Of a stretch of 13,210 bases of DNA, positions 1 through 5,638 are shown one piece after another. The position numbers and the translations under genes were made by a program. The stretch is from Thermoplasmatota archaeon (GTDB lineage: Archaea; Thermoplasmatota; E2; DHVEG-1). Within the stretch, counting starts at the first letter, position 1; each line of letters opens with the position of its first letter. Below the pieces are notes generated by a model that was not told the DNA's origin, ran no database searches, and saw only the letters and a program-made list of their open reading frames with translations. The stretch is taken from positions 1 through 13,210 of the forward strand of contig JALHTX010000349.1 of the NCBI GenBank assembly GCA_022866015.1, in the 5' to 3' direction.

Positions 1-194
1 TCAGCTTTAGGCGTATAATTTGGTATCGTAACAATTTTTGTAACGGTGTAACAATCACCAGGATGCAACGTTTTTGTTACAAAGTTTGGTGAAATACTGG
101 CAGATGCGTTTGAAATAATCAAACTTATTGTCACTATTAACAACATTAATATTATATATTTTATATCTCTCATATTTTTTATTTTTTCTCTCAT
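1..194 (-). CDS. Secreted protein, N-terminal part only (runs off the left edge)
   Basis: Reading leftward from 194 or 173, an open frame runs to the window edge without a stop. From the start at 173 it encodes MRDIKYIILMLLIV..., a basic start, about 17 hydrophobic residues and a likely signal peptidase site after SNASA, then a Thr/Val-rich stretch with HPGDCYTVTK. This is a classic Sec signal peptide followed by a beta-rich extracellular segment. Two in-frame ATGs are possible, at 194 (adds MREKIKN) and at 173. Neither has a strong Shine-Dalgarno sequence, so the start is undecided. A TATA-like ATATAAAAAT lies at 241-250 on the same strand. Family unknown because only about 57-64 residues are visible. 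An exported or surface protein is an inference from the signal peptide. Confidence 0.7.
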   Translation of the reverse strand, partial: MREKIKNMRDIKYIILMLLIVTISLIISNASASISPNFVTKTLHPGDCYTVTKIVTIPNYTPKA

Positions 195-240
195 ATATAT
201 CACTAATATTTTATTATAATTATTATGCGAGATAAACTTA

Positions 241-290
241 ATTTTTATATTCCGTCTCGCTCGTTCTAAACAGAGATATCCAGAGATATC
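241..290 (-). promoter_or_regulatory. Putative promoter with tandem CAGAGATATC repeat
   Basis: On the minus strand, ATATAAAAAT (plus 241-250) is a plausible archaeal TATA box about 50 bases upstream of the secreted-protein start. Further upstream the 10-mer CAGAGATATC occurs twice in direct tandem (271-290). The position upstream of the TATA box would suit an activator or enhancer-type site. The GATATC core also clusters upstream of the aminotransferase gene near 12730-12834. Promoter function is inferred from position and composition only. Confidence 0.35.
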
Positions 291-713
291 ATTATAGATA
301 ATACTGAAAACCAAAATATTAAAAATTTTTATTACAGTGTTTATTTGAAAGATTTGTTAACGTTATTGCCTTATTAATTTATAAATTCCTAATAATTCTT
401 TAAATTCTCCCTTATTTTTTTATCTAAAAGAAAATACTTTTAACACCTCCAGATTGTTTATACTTAACATATATTTCTTATTTAACAAAGACAGGTTATT
501 ACTATTTTTAAACATTCATACTTATTACAAAGAAGCAGTTGTTATCAACAGCGCCATTAATAATATTCAAATTATTTTCCTTTTTTATTTTATATACCTC
601 CCTTTTAAAAAATCCTTTTCAACCGTATAAACCTAATATAATATCATTATATAAATCTTTTTACATTTATATGCAACAAAATTAAAAAAATATGGTATAA
701 AAACAACAAATTG
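291..713. other. AT-rich stretch with no supported gene
   Basis: Both strands were read. Only very short frames occur. Isolated purine-rich words that resemble ribosome binding sites on the minus strand (complements of CACCTCC at 445-451 and CCTCCC at 598-603) are not followed by credible coding sequence. No tRNA-like cloverleaf or repeat array was recognised. Confidence 0.5.
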
Positions 714-884
714 TTAAAATCTTTTTATATCAACAGGAGAAACAAACACTCTCTTAAAAAAGAAGCACAGCACTCACTCATTTTTTATCTTACTTGGAGG
801 AGGAGATGTGGATTTTGGTTTTCCCACCTTTTCTAGTAATTCAACTAAGATAACTATTGTTAGTAAAGTCTTACTATTTCTAAC
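714..884 (-). pseudogene. Decayed gene tail containing an SPVDIK segment
   Basis: On the minus strand codons run from an in-frame stop (885-887) down to TGA at 774-776, giving 36 residues: a hydrophobic start (TLLTIVILVELLEKV) and a Pro/Ser/Lys-rich tail (GKPKSTSPPPSKIKNE). No start codon is available, so this is the end of a larger gene. In the same frame after the TGA a further 19 codons contain FVSPVDIKRF before TAA at 714-716. The last part includes a 21-base exact match to 13035-13055, where it is read in the same codon register. The protein-like composition supports former coding. The product is not recognised. It could also be non-coding DNA that happens to be open. Confidence 0.4.
722..742. 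repeat. Dispersed 21-bp direct repeat, left copy
   Basis: The 21 bases at 722-742 (core TATCAACAGGAGAAA) are identical to 13035-13055, in the same orientation, 12.3 kb away. Similarity stops abruptly on both sides, except for a loosely similar T-rich lead-in. Such a match is very unlikely by chance in a window of this size. On the minus strand both copies read S-P-V-D-I-K. Confidence 0.75.
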
Positions 885-979
885 CTAAATTTTATTTTGA
901 CTATTATAATATACTCTCTCTTCTAATTCCGAATGAATTTAAAAATATTTAAAAAATCTATGGTTTTACACTTAAAAAC

Positions 980-1012
980 TTTTAAAAAAAAATCTAGAAA
1001 AATCTAAAAAAT
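980..1012 (-). terminator. Poly-T tract after the HTH gene
   Basis: Read on the minus strand, the bases after the stop codon at 1013 form runs of T broken by AGA/CTAGA words, typical of the oligo-T termination signals of archaeal RNA polymerase. No stable hairpin is needed or seen. Confidence 0.35.
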
Positions 1013-1235
1013 CTATTTTGGTCTGGGTGGTCTATCGATGATCATTCTATATCCATTATCCCATGGCGTAGAATTCCACTCTACCATCGTCACACATAGT
1101 TCTTACAGTAGCTTGGCTTATCCCATATTTCTTTGCATAAGTACCAACCTTGAGATAACCATTTGTTTCGCGTCTGTGTTCGTTTCCTTCCAACAACTGC
1201 ATTATAACATTAGGAGTAATTTCAATATGGTCCAT
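1013..1235 (-). pseudogene. Small helix-turn-helix (excisionase/MerR-like) protein, frameshifted
   Basis: Starting at ATG 1235 on the minus strand, 59 codons encode MDHIEITPNV..., then YLKVGTYAKKYGISQATVRTMC and DDGRVEFYAMG, ending at TAA 1056-1058. The second part has the layout of a winged HTH of the MerR/excisionase type: YAKKYGIS is helix 1, QATVRTMCDDG is the recognition helix and turn, and RVEFY starts the wing. A shift of one base near 1061 restores the expected wing and end: DNGYRMIIDRPPRPK, with a stop at 1013-1015. The fit to the fold on both sides of the shift makes a single-base frameshift, or an assembly error, the best explanation. The intact product would have been about 75 residues, a DNA-binding regulator or excision factor. 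T-rich DNA directly downstream (from 1012 leftward) could act as terminator. Confidence 0.65.
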
Positions 1236-1325
1236 TATGCATTGATATTTAAATTAATTATCAGCCGCTGATGCACCAGTACCAGATCAGAAATAAAAAT
1301 ATAGATACTAAACTTACTGATAAGA

Positions 1326-1427
1326 TTAATTATAACCGACTGTCACGTTGATGATAACTAGGAGAATGATGACAAATATTACAGATAGGATTACTAGGAA
1401 TTTAAAATTATTAAAATGATGGAAATA
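1326..1427 (-). pseudogene. Transmembrane-helix remnant
   Basis: Between two in-frame stops on the minus strand lie 33 sense codons: YFHHFNNFKF, then an uninterrupted hydrophobic run (LVILSVIFVIILLVIINV) ending TVGYN and TAA. One membrane helix preceded by polar residues is clear. There is no ATG/GTG/TTG start at the upstream end, so it is either the end of a degraded gene or fortuitous. The plus strand of the same stretch carries a 17-codon frame after AGGAG, judged less protein-like. Confidence 0.25.
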
Positions 1428-1668
1428 TTATGTATCACATTTTTTATAGGAGAAAACAGGGTTTTAAGGTATTTTGTTTTAAAGATTTTTAAAAGTTTAT
1501 AATTGTGCCAGTAGAAATGTCATTGTCTTGATGGATTTAATTCTAACTGTTCAACGATCTAGAGACTTTGTTAGTAAAATCATTTTACTGGCTTTAAGGT
1601 ATTAAAAACTTAAGTGTTGTTATTATAAAAATTTCTACTAGTATATAAACTTAATGTATGTAATTGTG

Positions 1669-1749
1669 CTAATCGTTGTCATTCCATCCCCTTAATCCAA
1701 CAGTGATTAGTATGACAATTATTCCAACTATCAAGATTTGTTTTTTCAT
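1669..1749 (-). pseudogene. Truncated lipoprotein-type signal peptide
   Basis: ATG at 1749 on the minus strand, preceded by AAAGGA, opens a 26-codon frame: MKKQILIVGI, IVILITVGLR, GWNDND. It has the exact build of archaeal lipoprotein leaders (Lys-Lys, about 16 hydrophobic residues, then a lipobox normally ending in G-C followed by Asn/Asp residues). Here Trp (TGG) stands where Cys would be expected and the frame stops six residues later. The most economical reading is a remnant of an exported lipoprotein gene that lost its lipobox cysteine and its mature domain. A genuine 26-residue membrane peptide cannot be excluded. Confidence 0.45.
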
Positions 1750-1827
1750 TCCTTTGCTTCCTTCAATTTCCATTTTTTAACATTCAAGAAATATCTATTC
1801 ATTTTTTTTCCTCAAAATCTTTTAAAA

Positions 1828-1857
1828 TGGAATTTCTAAATTTTTTTAGATTTTCCA
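1828..1857 (-). terminator. Imperfect hairpin after the 77-79 residue ORF
   Basis: Arms 1828-1840 and 1845-1857 pair at 11 of 13 positions around a TTTT loop, directly after the stop codon of the small minus-strand ORF at 1858. Being AT-rich, the hairpin is weak, but its placement suits a 3' end signal. Confidence 0.3.
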
Positions 1858-2094
1858 TTATGTGGATAATTGTTCCTGCTTATTTTCTTTTTCTCTTAGT
1901 ATGTCTCTATGTTTTTGTCGATATTCTTTAATTTTATTTGCAATTTTCTGATAGACATCAACCTTGTGTACATTGTTCCCTAGGTCAATCCTTTTACCTG
2001 GAACAAGTTCGTGTAACTGGTATAGTTTGTGTTCTAATGTTAATTGCCTACGAATAAGATTATCTTCAATAATATAGATTTCAGCCTGTTCCAA
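1858..2094 (-). CDS. Small charged, helix-rich protein of unknown function
   Basis: The minus-strand frame from TTG 2094 encodes 78 residues and is strongly hydrophilic. The N-terminal half (EQAEIYIIEDNLIRRQLTLE, HKLYQLHELVPGKRI) and a Lys/Glu/Gln-rich C-terminal helix (YQKIANKIKEYRQK and onward) suggest coiled-coil or helical bundle structure. No signal peptide or membrane segment is seen. There is no ATG in frame before the upstream stop at 2116-2118. The TTG lacks a good ribosome binding site, so the true N-terminus may have been lost when the adjacent IS-like cassette (from 2131) arrived. I do not recognise the family. The composition argues for real coding; whether the gene is intact is doubtful. 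Confidence 0.45.
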   Translation of the reverse strand: MEQAEIYIIEDNLIRRQLTLEHKLYQLHELVPGKRIDLGNNVHKVDVYQKIANKIKEYRQKHRDILREKENKQEQLST

Positions 2095-2130
2095 TGTGAT
2101 ATCAACTATTTTATTTTAATGTATCTTTTA

Positions 2131-2191
2131 TGGGTTCTGTATAATGTGAGTGTGGCAAATATAGTCTGTCAATTTTAAGATGGTAATCTTA
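2131..2191 (+). repeat. IS-like end, left (TGGGTTCTGT plus three 14-bp iterons)
   Basis: Tip GGGTTCTGT at 2132-2140, spacer 2141-2149, iterons at 2150-2163, 2164-2177 and 2178-2191. The iterons here are the most degenerate of the three copies. The tip itself is nearly identical to the inverted copy at 3005-3013 and to the direct copy at 3623-3630. Confidence 0.5.
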
Positions 2192-2216
2192 TTCAGAAAT
2201 CAATTCTTCAATTTTT

Positions 2217-2864
2217 TCAAATTTTCTTTATATCTCTCTCTTGAAGAATCCAATGCGTACATCTATTTATAAGAAATCCTGTTGCCAACAATTCTATCAT
2301 TATAAGTAGTATGCTTATCGGTTCTATCGGGATAAATAATTGTAATAATAGAAATATCCAAAATAAAAATGTGGCAATTGGAAAAATTTCGTCATTAAAA
2401 ATATCCCATCTTTTAATATCTCTTACGCAATTCATGTAGTCTTTATATAAACTATCATATTTTTCCAAGAAGTCTTTTTTTAGAAACTCCATTTTCTTGT
2501 CAAGTCTTACATTGACAAAATACCATCCATATGTATAAATAAGACCAAGTATACCAATTGCTATTTTAACATGTTTTTCTGGTTGATTAAATAAAGTTGC
2601 AAAAGAAATAATAAGCATTGACTCTGCTACAAGAAAAAAAGCAAATCTTTGATGAAAGAGAATATCAGCATGTTTGTGGTATTCCCATACTCTTTGCCAT
2701 TCATATTTATTTTTTTTATTTTCATACTTATAATCAGGTTTATAATATGTTATTTCTTGTTTTTTAGGTAGTATATATTCTGTAATTTTTATTCCAATAA
2801 TTGTAAAAATTAGACCAAATAATATTATAAAGTAAAGGGTGAAATAATCGAAGTTAAATTCCAT
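2217..2864 (-). CDS. Multi-pass membrane protein, unknown family (cargo of IS-like cassette)
   Basis: The 215-residue product starts at ATG 2864. Hydrophobic segments lie at about residues 8-28, 74-92, 99-118, 160-180 and 182-200, so up to five membrane helices. Between helices 1 and 2 is a polar section rich in Lys, Tyr and Trp (about 33-72), with HKHADILFHQRF leading into helix 2; between helices 3 and 4 is a charged stretch (119-158) likely to be helical. There is no signal peptide cleavage site and no catalytic motif I recognise. The two-helix hairpin with a preceding His/Arg-rich segment loosely recalls small membrane effectors of the SLATT type, but that is only a resemblance. The frame ends RDIKKI; a +1 reading past the stop would give FEKIEELISE, so the C-terminus may be frameshifted. 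The gene lies wholly inside inward-facing IS-like ends. Confidence 0.7.
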   Translation of the reverse strand: MEFNFDYFTLYFIILFGLIFTIIGIKITEYILPKKQEITYYKPDYKYENKKNKYEWQRVWEYHKHADILFHQRFAFFLVAESMLIISFATLFNQPEKHVKIAIGILGLIYTYGWYFVNVRLDKKMEFLKKDFLEKYDSLYKDYMNCVRDIKRWDIFNDEIFPIATFLFWIFLLLQLFIPIEPISILLIMIELLATGFLINRCTHWILQERDIKKI

Positions 2865-2954
2865 ATTATAACTTTAAATATCTAATCTACATAAAAATTT
2901 AATTATATTTTTGATAATATTATATAATTTGATAAGTAATGATTATTGTTTTTA

Positions 2955-3013
2955 AGATATACCAACCCTTTTTTCCCAACGCTAAATTCCCAACTCTATT
3001 TTACACAGAACCC
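2955..3013 (-). repeat. IS-like end, right (inverted copy with best-preserved iterons)
   Basis: On the minus strand: tip GGGTTCTGT (3013-3005), spacer GTAAAATA (3004-2997), then iterons at 2996-2983, 2982-2969 and 2968-2955. The first two share GTTGGGAA at a spacing of exactly 14 bases, seen on the plus strand as TTCCCAAC repeated. This regular spacing is the strongest local evidence for protein-binding repeats. Confidence 0.55.
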
Positions 3014-3087
3014 AAACGGAATAGATTTAAATATTATTGATTATTGAAAAATTTTAAAGACGTTATTTCTGTAAGAAAATTATAAAA

Positions 3088-3186
3088 TTATTTCTTTTCA
3101 TCATAACTTGATTTATAACCGATTTCAATATTTGGAAATTTTGACATAACATAGATTGGGATGCTTGTGCTTTCATCATACCTATC
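3088..3186 (-). pseudogene. C-terminal gene fragment, minus strand
   Basis: The minus-strand frame ending at TAA 3088-3090 encodes DRYDESTSIPIYVMSKFPNI and EIGYKSSYDEKK, a polar, protein-like tail of about 32 residues. Upstream of about 3186 the same frame becomes an implausible Leu-rich antisense of the plus-strand gene next to it. I read it as the end of a gene cut off at about 3186-3195, where sequence of the opposite polarity begins. The family is unknown. Confidence 0.35.
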
Positions 3187-3194
3187 GGGATAGG

Positions 3195-3485
3195 ATGATA
3201 GCAGGTGGAGTAGCAAGATGGAATATTCCAATGCAACCCTTATCAGAAAAACATAATTTAACAATAGATGCAAACAAGGTTTTCAGAGAATTACTTGAAG
3301 TGGACAAAGATAACAAGGAAATAGGTATCACTTGGATGTCTTCCGATGAAATCAAGAAAAGACCGAATTTGAAATACATCAGTGATTTTAGTCTACAAAA
3401 AGCGTTAATGGAATTAAACAATGCTAATCTTATTCTACAGAGAAAAAATTACTCCGAATTATTTGTTGTTCATTATGAACAATGA
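3195..3485 (+). CDS. Hypothetical protein with a possible winged-helix C-terminus, probably 5'-truncated
   Basis: From ATG 3195 the frame encodes 96 residues. Residues 1-40 include GGVARWNIPMQPLSEKHNLT and ANKVFRELLEV. Residues about 45-85 (GITWMSSDEIKKRPNLKYIS, DFSLQKALMELNNANLILQR) resemble a helix-turn-helix core followed by a strand, with HYEQ at the end. The frame is open further upstream to 3156 (MGCLCFHHTYRDR), but that stretch overlaps the minus-strand fragment and does not look genuine. No ribosome binding site precedes 3195. The likely reading is the C-terminal part of a larger protein left beside the junction at about 3190. Function unknown; DNA binding is a weak inference. Confidence 0.45.
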   Translation: MIAGGVARWNIPMQPLSEKHNLTIDANKVFRELLEVDKDNKEIGITWMSSDEIKKRPNLKYISDFSLQKALMELNNANLILQRKNYSELFVVHYEQ

Positions 3486-3516
3486 ACATTTAAATAACGG
3501 AAATGATGTTGCCTTA

Positions 3517-3633
3517 ATGAAAAGAAAACTTGGTGTAATGGCAATAGTTCTTGTGTCGATAATCATTTGTTTGTGTGGTTGTGTAAGTGAATCTCCAGTC
3601 TCAAAAGGAAATGTCAAATTTAGGTTCTGTTGA
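3517..3633 (+). pseudogene. Lipoprotein gene cut at an IS-like end
   Basis: ATG 3517 begins MKRKLGVMAIVLVSIIICLC followed by GCVSESPVSKGN. This is a clear lipoprotein leader: a basic start, a hydrophobic core and a lipobox ICLCGC with Cys at residue 27, then a Ser/Pro-rich linker. The frame is broken at 3621-3623, where the sequence becomes GGTTCTGT, the tip of the IS-like end seen at 2131 and 3013. The last residues before the stop (KFRFC) are therefore element sequence. The mature domain is missing. The exported lipoprotein was probably a substrate-binding or surface protein, but nothing of that domain remains. Confidence 0.6.
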
Positions 3634-3683
3634 ATTAAGAAGTGTTGAAATGGTAGTGTTGAATTTACTGTGGTAAAATATTA
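3621..3683 (+). repeat. IS-like end, third copy
   Basis: Tip GGTTCTGT at 3623-3630, spacer 3631-3641, then 14-mers GTGTTGAAATGGTA (3642-3655), GTGTTGAATTTACT (3656-3669) and GTGGTAAAATATTA (3670-3683). The first two share GTGTTGAA at a 14-base spacing, as in the copy at 2955-3013. It faces right, like the end at 2131. No matching inverted tip is found to its right, so the second element is incomplete. Confidence 0.5.
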
Positions 3684-3684
3684 T

Positions 3685-3882
3685 TTATTTAAATATGCCT
3701 AAAAAATCTTGGCTATATATATCTTCAAATTTTTTATTTATTGGTTTAATAGTATCTTTTAATTGTGGAATATTATTATCTATAATATTATCTGCTAAAG
3801 GGTCAACTAAATAGATATATTTTGATTGAAGTATCCCAAGGATATGCAATTTTGGGTTATATTCATATCCAAAAATTTGAGA
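3685..3882 (-). pseudogene. C-terminal fragment of an unknown gene inside the second IS-like element
   Basis: On the minus strand 65 sense codons lie between stops: SQIFGYEYNPKLHILGILQS, then KYIYLVDPLADNIIDNNIPQ, LKDTIKPINKKFEDIYSQDF and LGIFK, ending TAA 3685-3687. The composition is convincingly protein-like. There is no start codon. The gene would read toward the IS-like end at 3621, just as the membrane-protein gene reads toward the end at 2131, so it is probably the tail of a second cargo gene. Its upstream part overlaps the abnormal 5' end of the CoA-transferase alpha gene on the other strand. I do not recognise it, and it does not look like a DDE transposase C-terminus. Confidence 0.45.
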
Positions 3883-4781
3883 TTAGACAAGCAGTGTTGA
3901 AACAACTTGGGCTTCCCTATCATAATATTGACCAATATGTGATTGGAAAGGGTTTTTCTTATATCATGGGTAAAAAACCCACAATTGTTAATAATGATGG
4001 AATTAAACCTATTTTTCCTAAAGATCTAAAAGGATCCGGATGTGCAAACAAAGTTGAAGTAGCATATTCTTTTGGACATGAACTTAGAGGGCTATCCCCT
4101 TCATCTCGTAGGGCAGTTGAAACTGGTAAATGCAAAGTTGTTGGTGAGATAAGTAATGCTGGTTACCAATGGCGATTCCTTGCTGCTATGATGGGATTGC
4201 CATTTATTCCTACAAGAGTTATGCTTGGTACTGACACTTTTAACAAAAGTTCAGCAAAGGTTATAAAAGATCCATTTAGTGGTAAACCAATTTGTTTGCT
4301 TCCTGCATGTTATCCTGATGTGGCAGTTATCCATGTACCAAGATGCGATAAGTACGGAAATGCTCAAATTGATGGTATCACTGTTGAGGATTTTGAACTT
4401 TCAAGGGCAGCCCGACGTCTAATTATAACAACTGAAAAAATCATTGAAATTAAAACTATTAGAGAAGAGCCCTATAAAACAATTATACCATATTACCTTG
4501 TAGATGCTGTTATAGAAGCACCTTTTGGTTCACATCCTTGTCAAATGCCCTATCTTTATTTCTTTGATGAAGAGCATATTGCTGAATGGTTATCACTTTC
4601 AAAAACAGATGAAGGAGTTGCACAATACTTAGAAAAATATGTTTATGGTGTTGATGAATTTAAAGATTATTTAGAGTTAATTGGTGGATCAAAGAAGTTA
4701 GCGCAATTAAAAAGAATAGAAAAATTGGAAGAACCAATGAGTGCACCATGGATAAAAAAATTAATGGAAAACAAAAAATAA
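3822..4781 (+). CDS. CoA-transferase family I, alpha subunit (GctA-like) with an abnormal N-terminus
   Basis: From about residue 68 the product matches the GctA-type alpha subunit of family I CoA transferases: SGCANKVEVAYSFGHELRGL, SPSSRRAVETGKCKVVGEIS, the QWRFLAAMMGLPFIPTR core, LLPACYPDVAVIHVPRCDKY and GNAQIDG, and the conserved FDEEHIAEWL region. It should pair with the beta subunit encoded next door to move CoA between carboxylic acids in the cytoplasm. The first ~67 residues do not fit the family: the expected DGD..ALGGF segment near the N-terminus is absent and replaced by unrelated sequence. The annotated start is TTG 3822; ATG 3966 is an alternative; neither has a clear ribosome binding site. 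The 5' end overlaps a minus-strand gene fragment. I infer a rearranged or fused 5' end; activity is doubtful. Confidence 0.75.
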   Translation: MIEVSQGYAILGYIHIQKFEIRQAVLKQLGLPYHNIDQYVIGKGFSYIMGKKPTIVNNDGIKPIFPKDLKGSGCANKVEVAYSFGHELRGLSPSSRRAVETGKCKVVGEISNAGYQWRFLAAMMGLPFIPTRVMLGTDTFNKSSAKVIKDPFSGKPICLLPACYPDVAVIHVPRCDKYGNAQIDGITVEDFELSRAARRLIITTEKIIEIKTIREEPYKTIIPYYLVDAVIEAPFGSHPCQMPYLYFFDEEHIAEWLSLSKTDEGVAQYLEKYVYGVDEFKDYLELIGGSKKLAQLKRIEKLEEPMSAPWIKKLMENKK

Positions 4782-5545
4782 AAGAAGAGTATTCTTCAAC
4801 AGAAATGCTTGCATGTGTAGCATCAAACACCTTAGAGGACAGAAAATCTGTTTTTGTAGGAACAGGCTTACCTATGATAGCAGCGATGCTAGCCAAGCGT
4901 ACCCATGCACCAAATTTACTATTGTTTTTTGAGGCTGGAGGAATAGGCCCTGAGATACCAGTCTTGCCAATTTCAGTTGGCGACTCAAGGACGTTTTATA
5001 TGGCTATCGCGGCATCAAGTATGCATGATTCAATGTCAATGGCTCAAGCAGGATATATCGATTATGGATTTTTAGGGGCTGCTCAGATAGATAAATATGG
5101 AAATATAAACACGACTGTTATTGGGCCCTATGAACATCCAAAAACTAGATTACCCGGTAGCGGCGGAGCAAATGATGTTGGCACACTATGCAATAAAACA
5201 ATAATTATCATGAGACAAGATAAAAATCGTTTTGTTGAAAAAGTAGATTTTCTAACAACTCCAGGATATCTTGATGGATATAACTCACGAGAAAAAAAAG
5301 GTTTACCAGATGGCAGTGGTCCATATAGGGTAATAACACAGCTAGGGGTTTTTGGGTTTGATGAAAAATCTAAAAAAATGAAACTTGTGTCCCTTCATCC
5401 TAATGTAACTATTGAGATGATCAAAGAAAACAGTGGATTTGATATAATAATTCCTAAAGATGTATCAATTACAAAGCCTCCTTCAAAAGATGAACTAAAA
5501 ATACTTAAAAAAATAGATCCAGCTGGAATGGTGATTGGAAAATAA
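4748..5545 (+). CDS. CoA-transferase family I, beta subunit (GctB-like)
   Basis: The 265-residue product has the GctB layout: EYSSTEMLACVASNTLEDRK, the nucleotide-fold start VFVGTGLPMIAAMLAKRTHA, then LLLFFEAGGIG. Glu62 in FFEAGG lies where family I enzymes carry the glutamate that forms the CoA thioester intermediate. Later conserved parts are SVGDSRTFY, YIDYGFLGAAQIDKYGN, LPGSGGANDV, FVEKVDFLTTPGYL and LGVFGFD. Length is normal, so the catalytic subunit appears intact. It starts inside the end of the alpha gene (overlap 34 bases), indicating translational coupling; ATG 4805 is a shorter alternative. Glutaconate itself is not assured as substrate; homologues in archaea act on various short-chain or aromatic acyl groups. 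Confidence 0.9.
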   Translation: MDKKINGKQKIKEEYSSTEMLACVASNTLEDRKSVFVGTGLPMIAAMLAKRTHAPNLLLFFEAGGIGPEIPVLPISVGDSRTFYMAIAASSMHDSMSMAQAGYIDYGFLGAAQIDKYGNINTTVIGPYEHPKTRLPGSGGANDVGTLCNKTIIIMRQDKNRFVEKVDFLTTPGYLDGYNSREKKGLPDGSGPYRVITQLGVFGFDEKSKKMKLVSLHPNVTIEMIKENSGFDIIIPKDVSITKPPSKDELKILKKIDPAGMVIGK

Positions 5546-5638
5546 ATTTTTATACGGCAATAAACGAAAAAAAATAAACAAAAAATTTTTCAATTCGAAA
5601 AACGTAGTATTGTAGACTAAAGATTGGGTGGTTAATCA

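Larger units (their letters stand above)
2131..3013. mobile_element. IS-like cassette: inward-facing ends flanking a membrane-protein gene
   Basis: The left end reads TGGGTTCTGTATAA at 2131-2144. The right end, read on the minus strand from 3014, gives TGGGTTCTGTGTAA, an inverted repeat matching 13 of 14. Inside each end, after an 8-9 base spacer, come three consecutive 14-mers of similar pattern (roughly GNGTKGNNAAWWTA). At the right end these are GAGTTGGGAATTTA, GCGTTGGGAAAAAA and GGGTTGGTATATCT. At the left end they are GTGTGGCAAATATA, GTCTGTCAATTTTA and AGATGGTAATCTTA. Such iterons are what transposases bind near IS tips. The only gene inside is the 215-residue membrane protein, no transposase. 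This fits a mobile insertion cassette moved in trans. No clear target-site duplication is visible. A third copy of the same end is at 3621-3683. Confidence 0.5.

Noticed and set aside
714..776. TGA at 774-776 as selenocysteine or programmed readthrough, since the frame continues for 19 codons
   Set aside because: No SECIS-like structure is apparent and the same region has other lesions; ordinary decay is simpler.
797..850. 15-codon plus-strand frame after a perfect-looking GGAGGAGGAG ribosome binding site
   Set aside because: The purine run is the complement of the Pro-Pro-Pro codons of the protein-like minus-strand tail at 774-884, and the peptide has no features of its own.
1038..1271. 77-codon plus-strand open frame
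   Set aside because: It is antisense to the helix-turn-helix gene on the minus strand, which has clear fold features; the plus-strand product does not resemble a protein.
1366..1421. 17-codon frame MMTNITDRITRNLKLLK after AGGAG
   Set aside because: Too short to judge, and the opposite strand reads a cleaner transmembrane segment.
2131..3013. Calling the cassette a complete insertion sequence of a named family
   Set aside because: The tip GGTTCTGT resembles those of several IS families, but no transposase is present and no target duplication is seen, so a family name cannot be supported.
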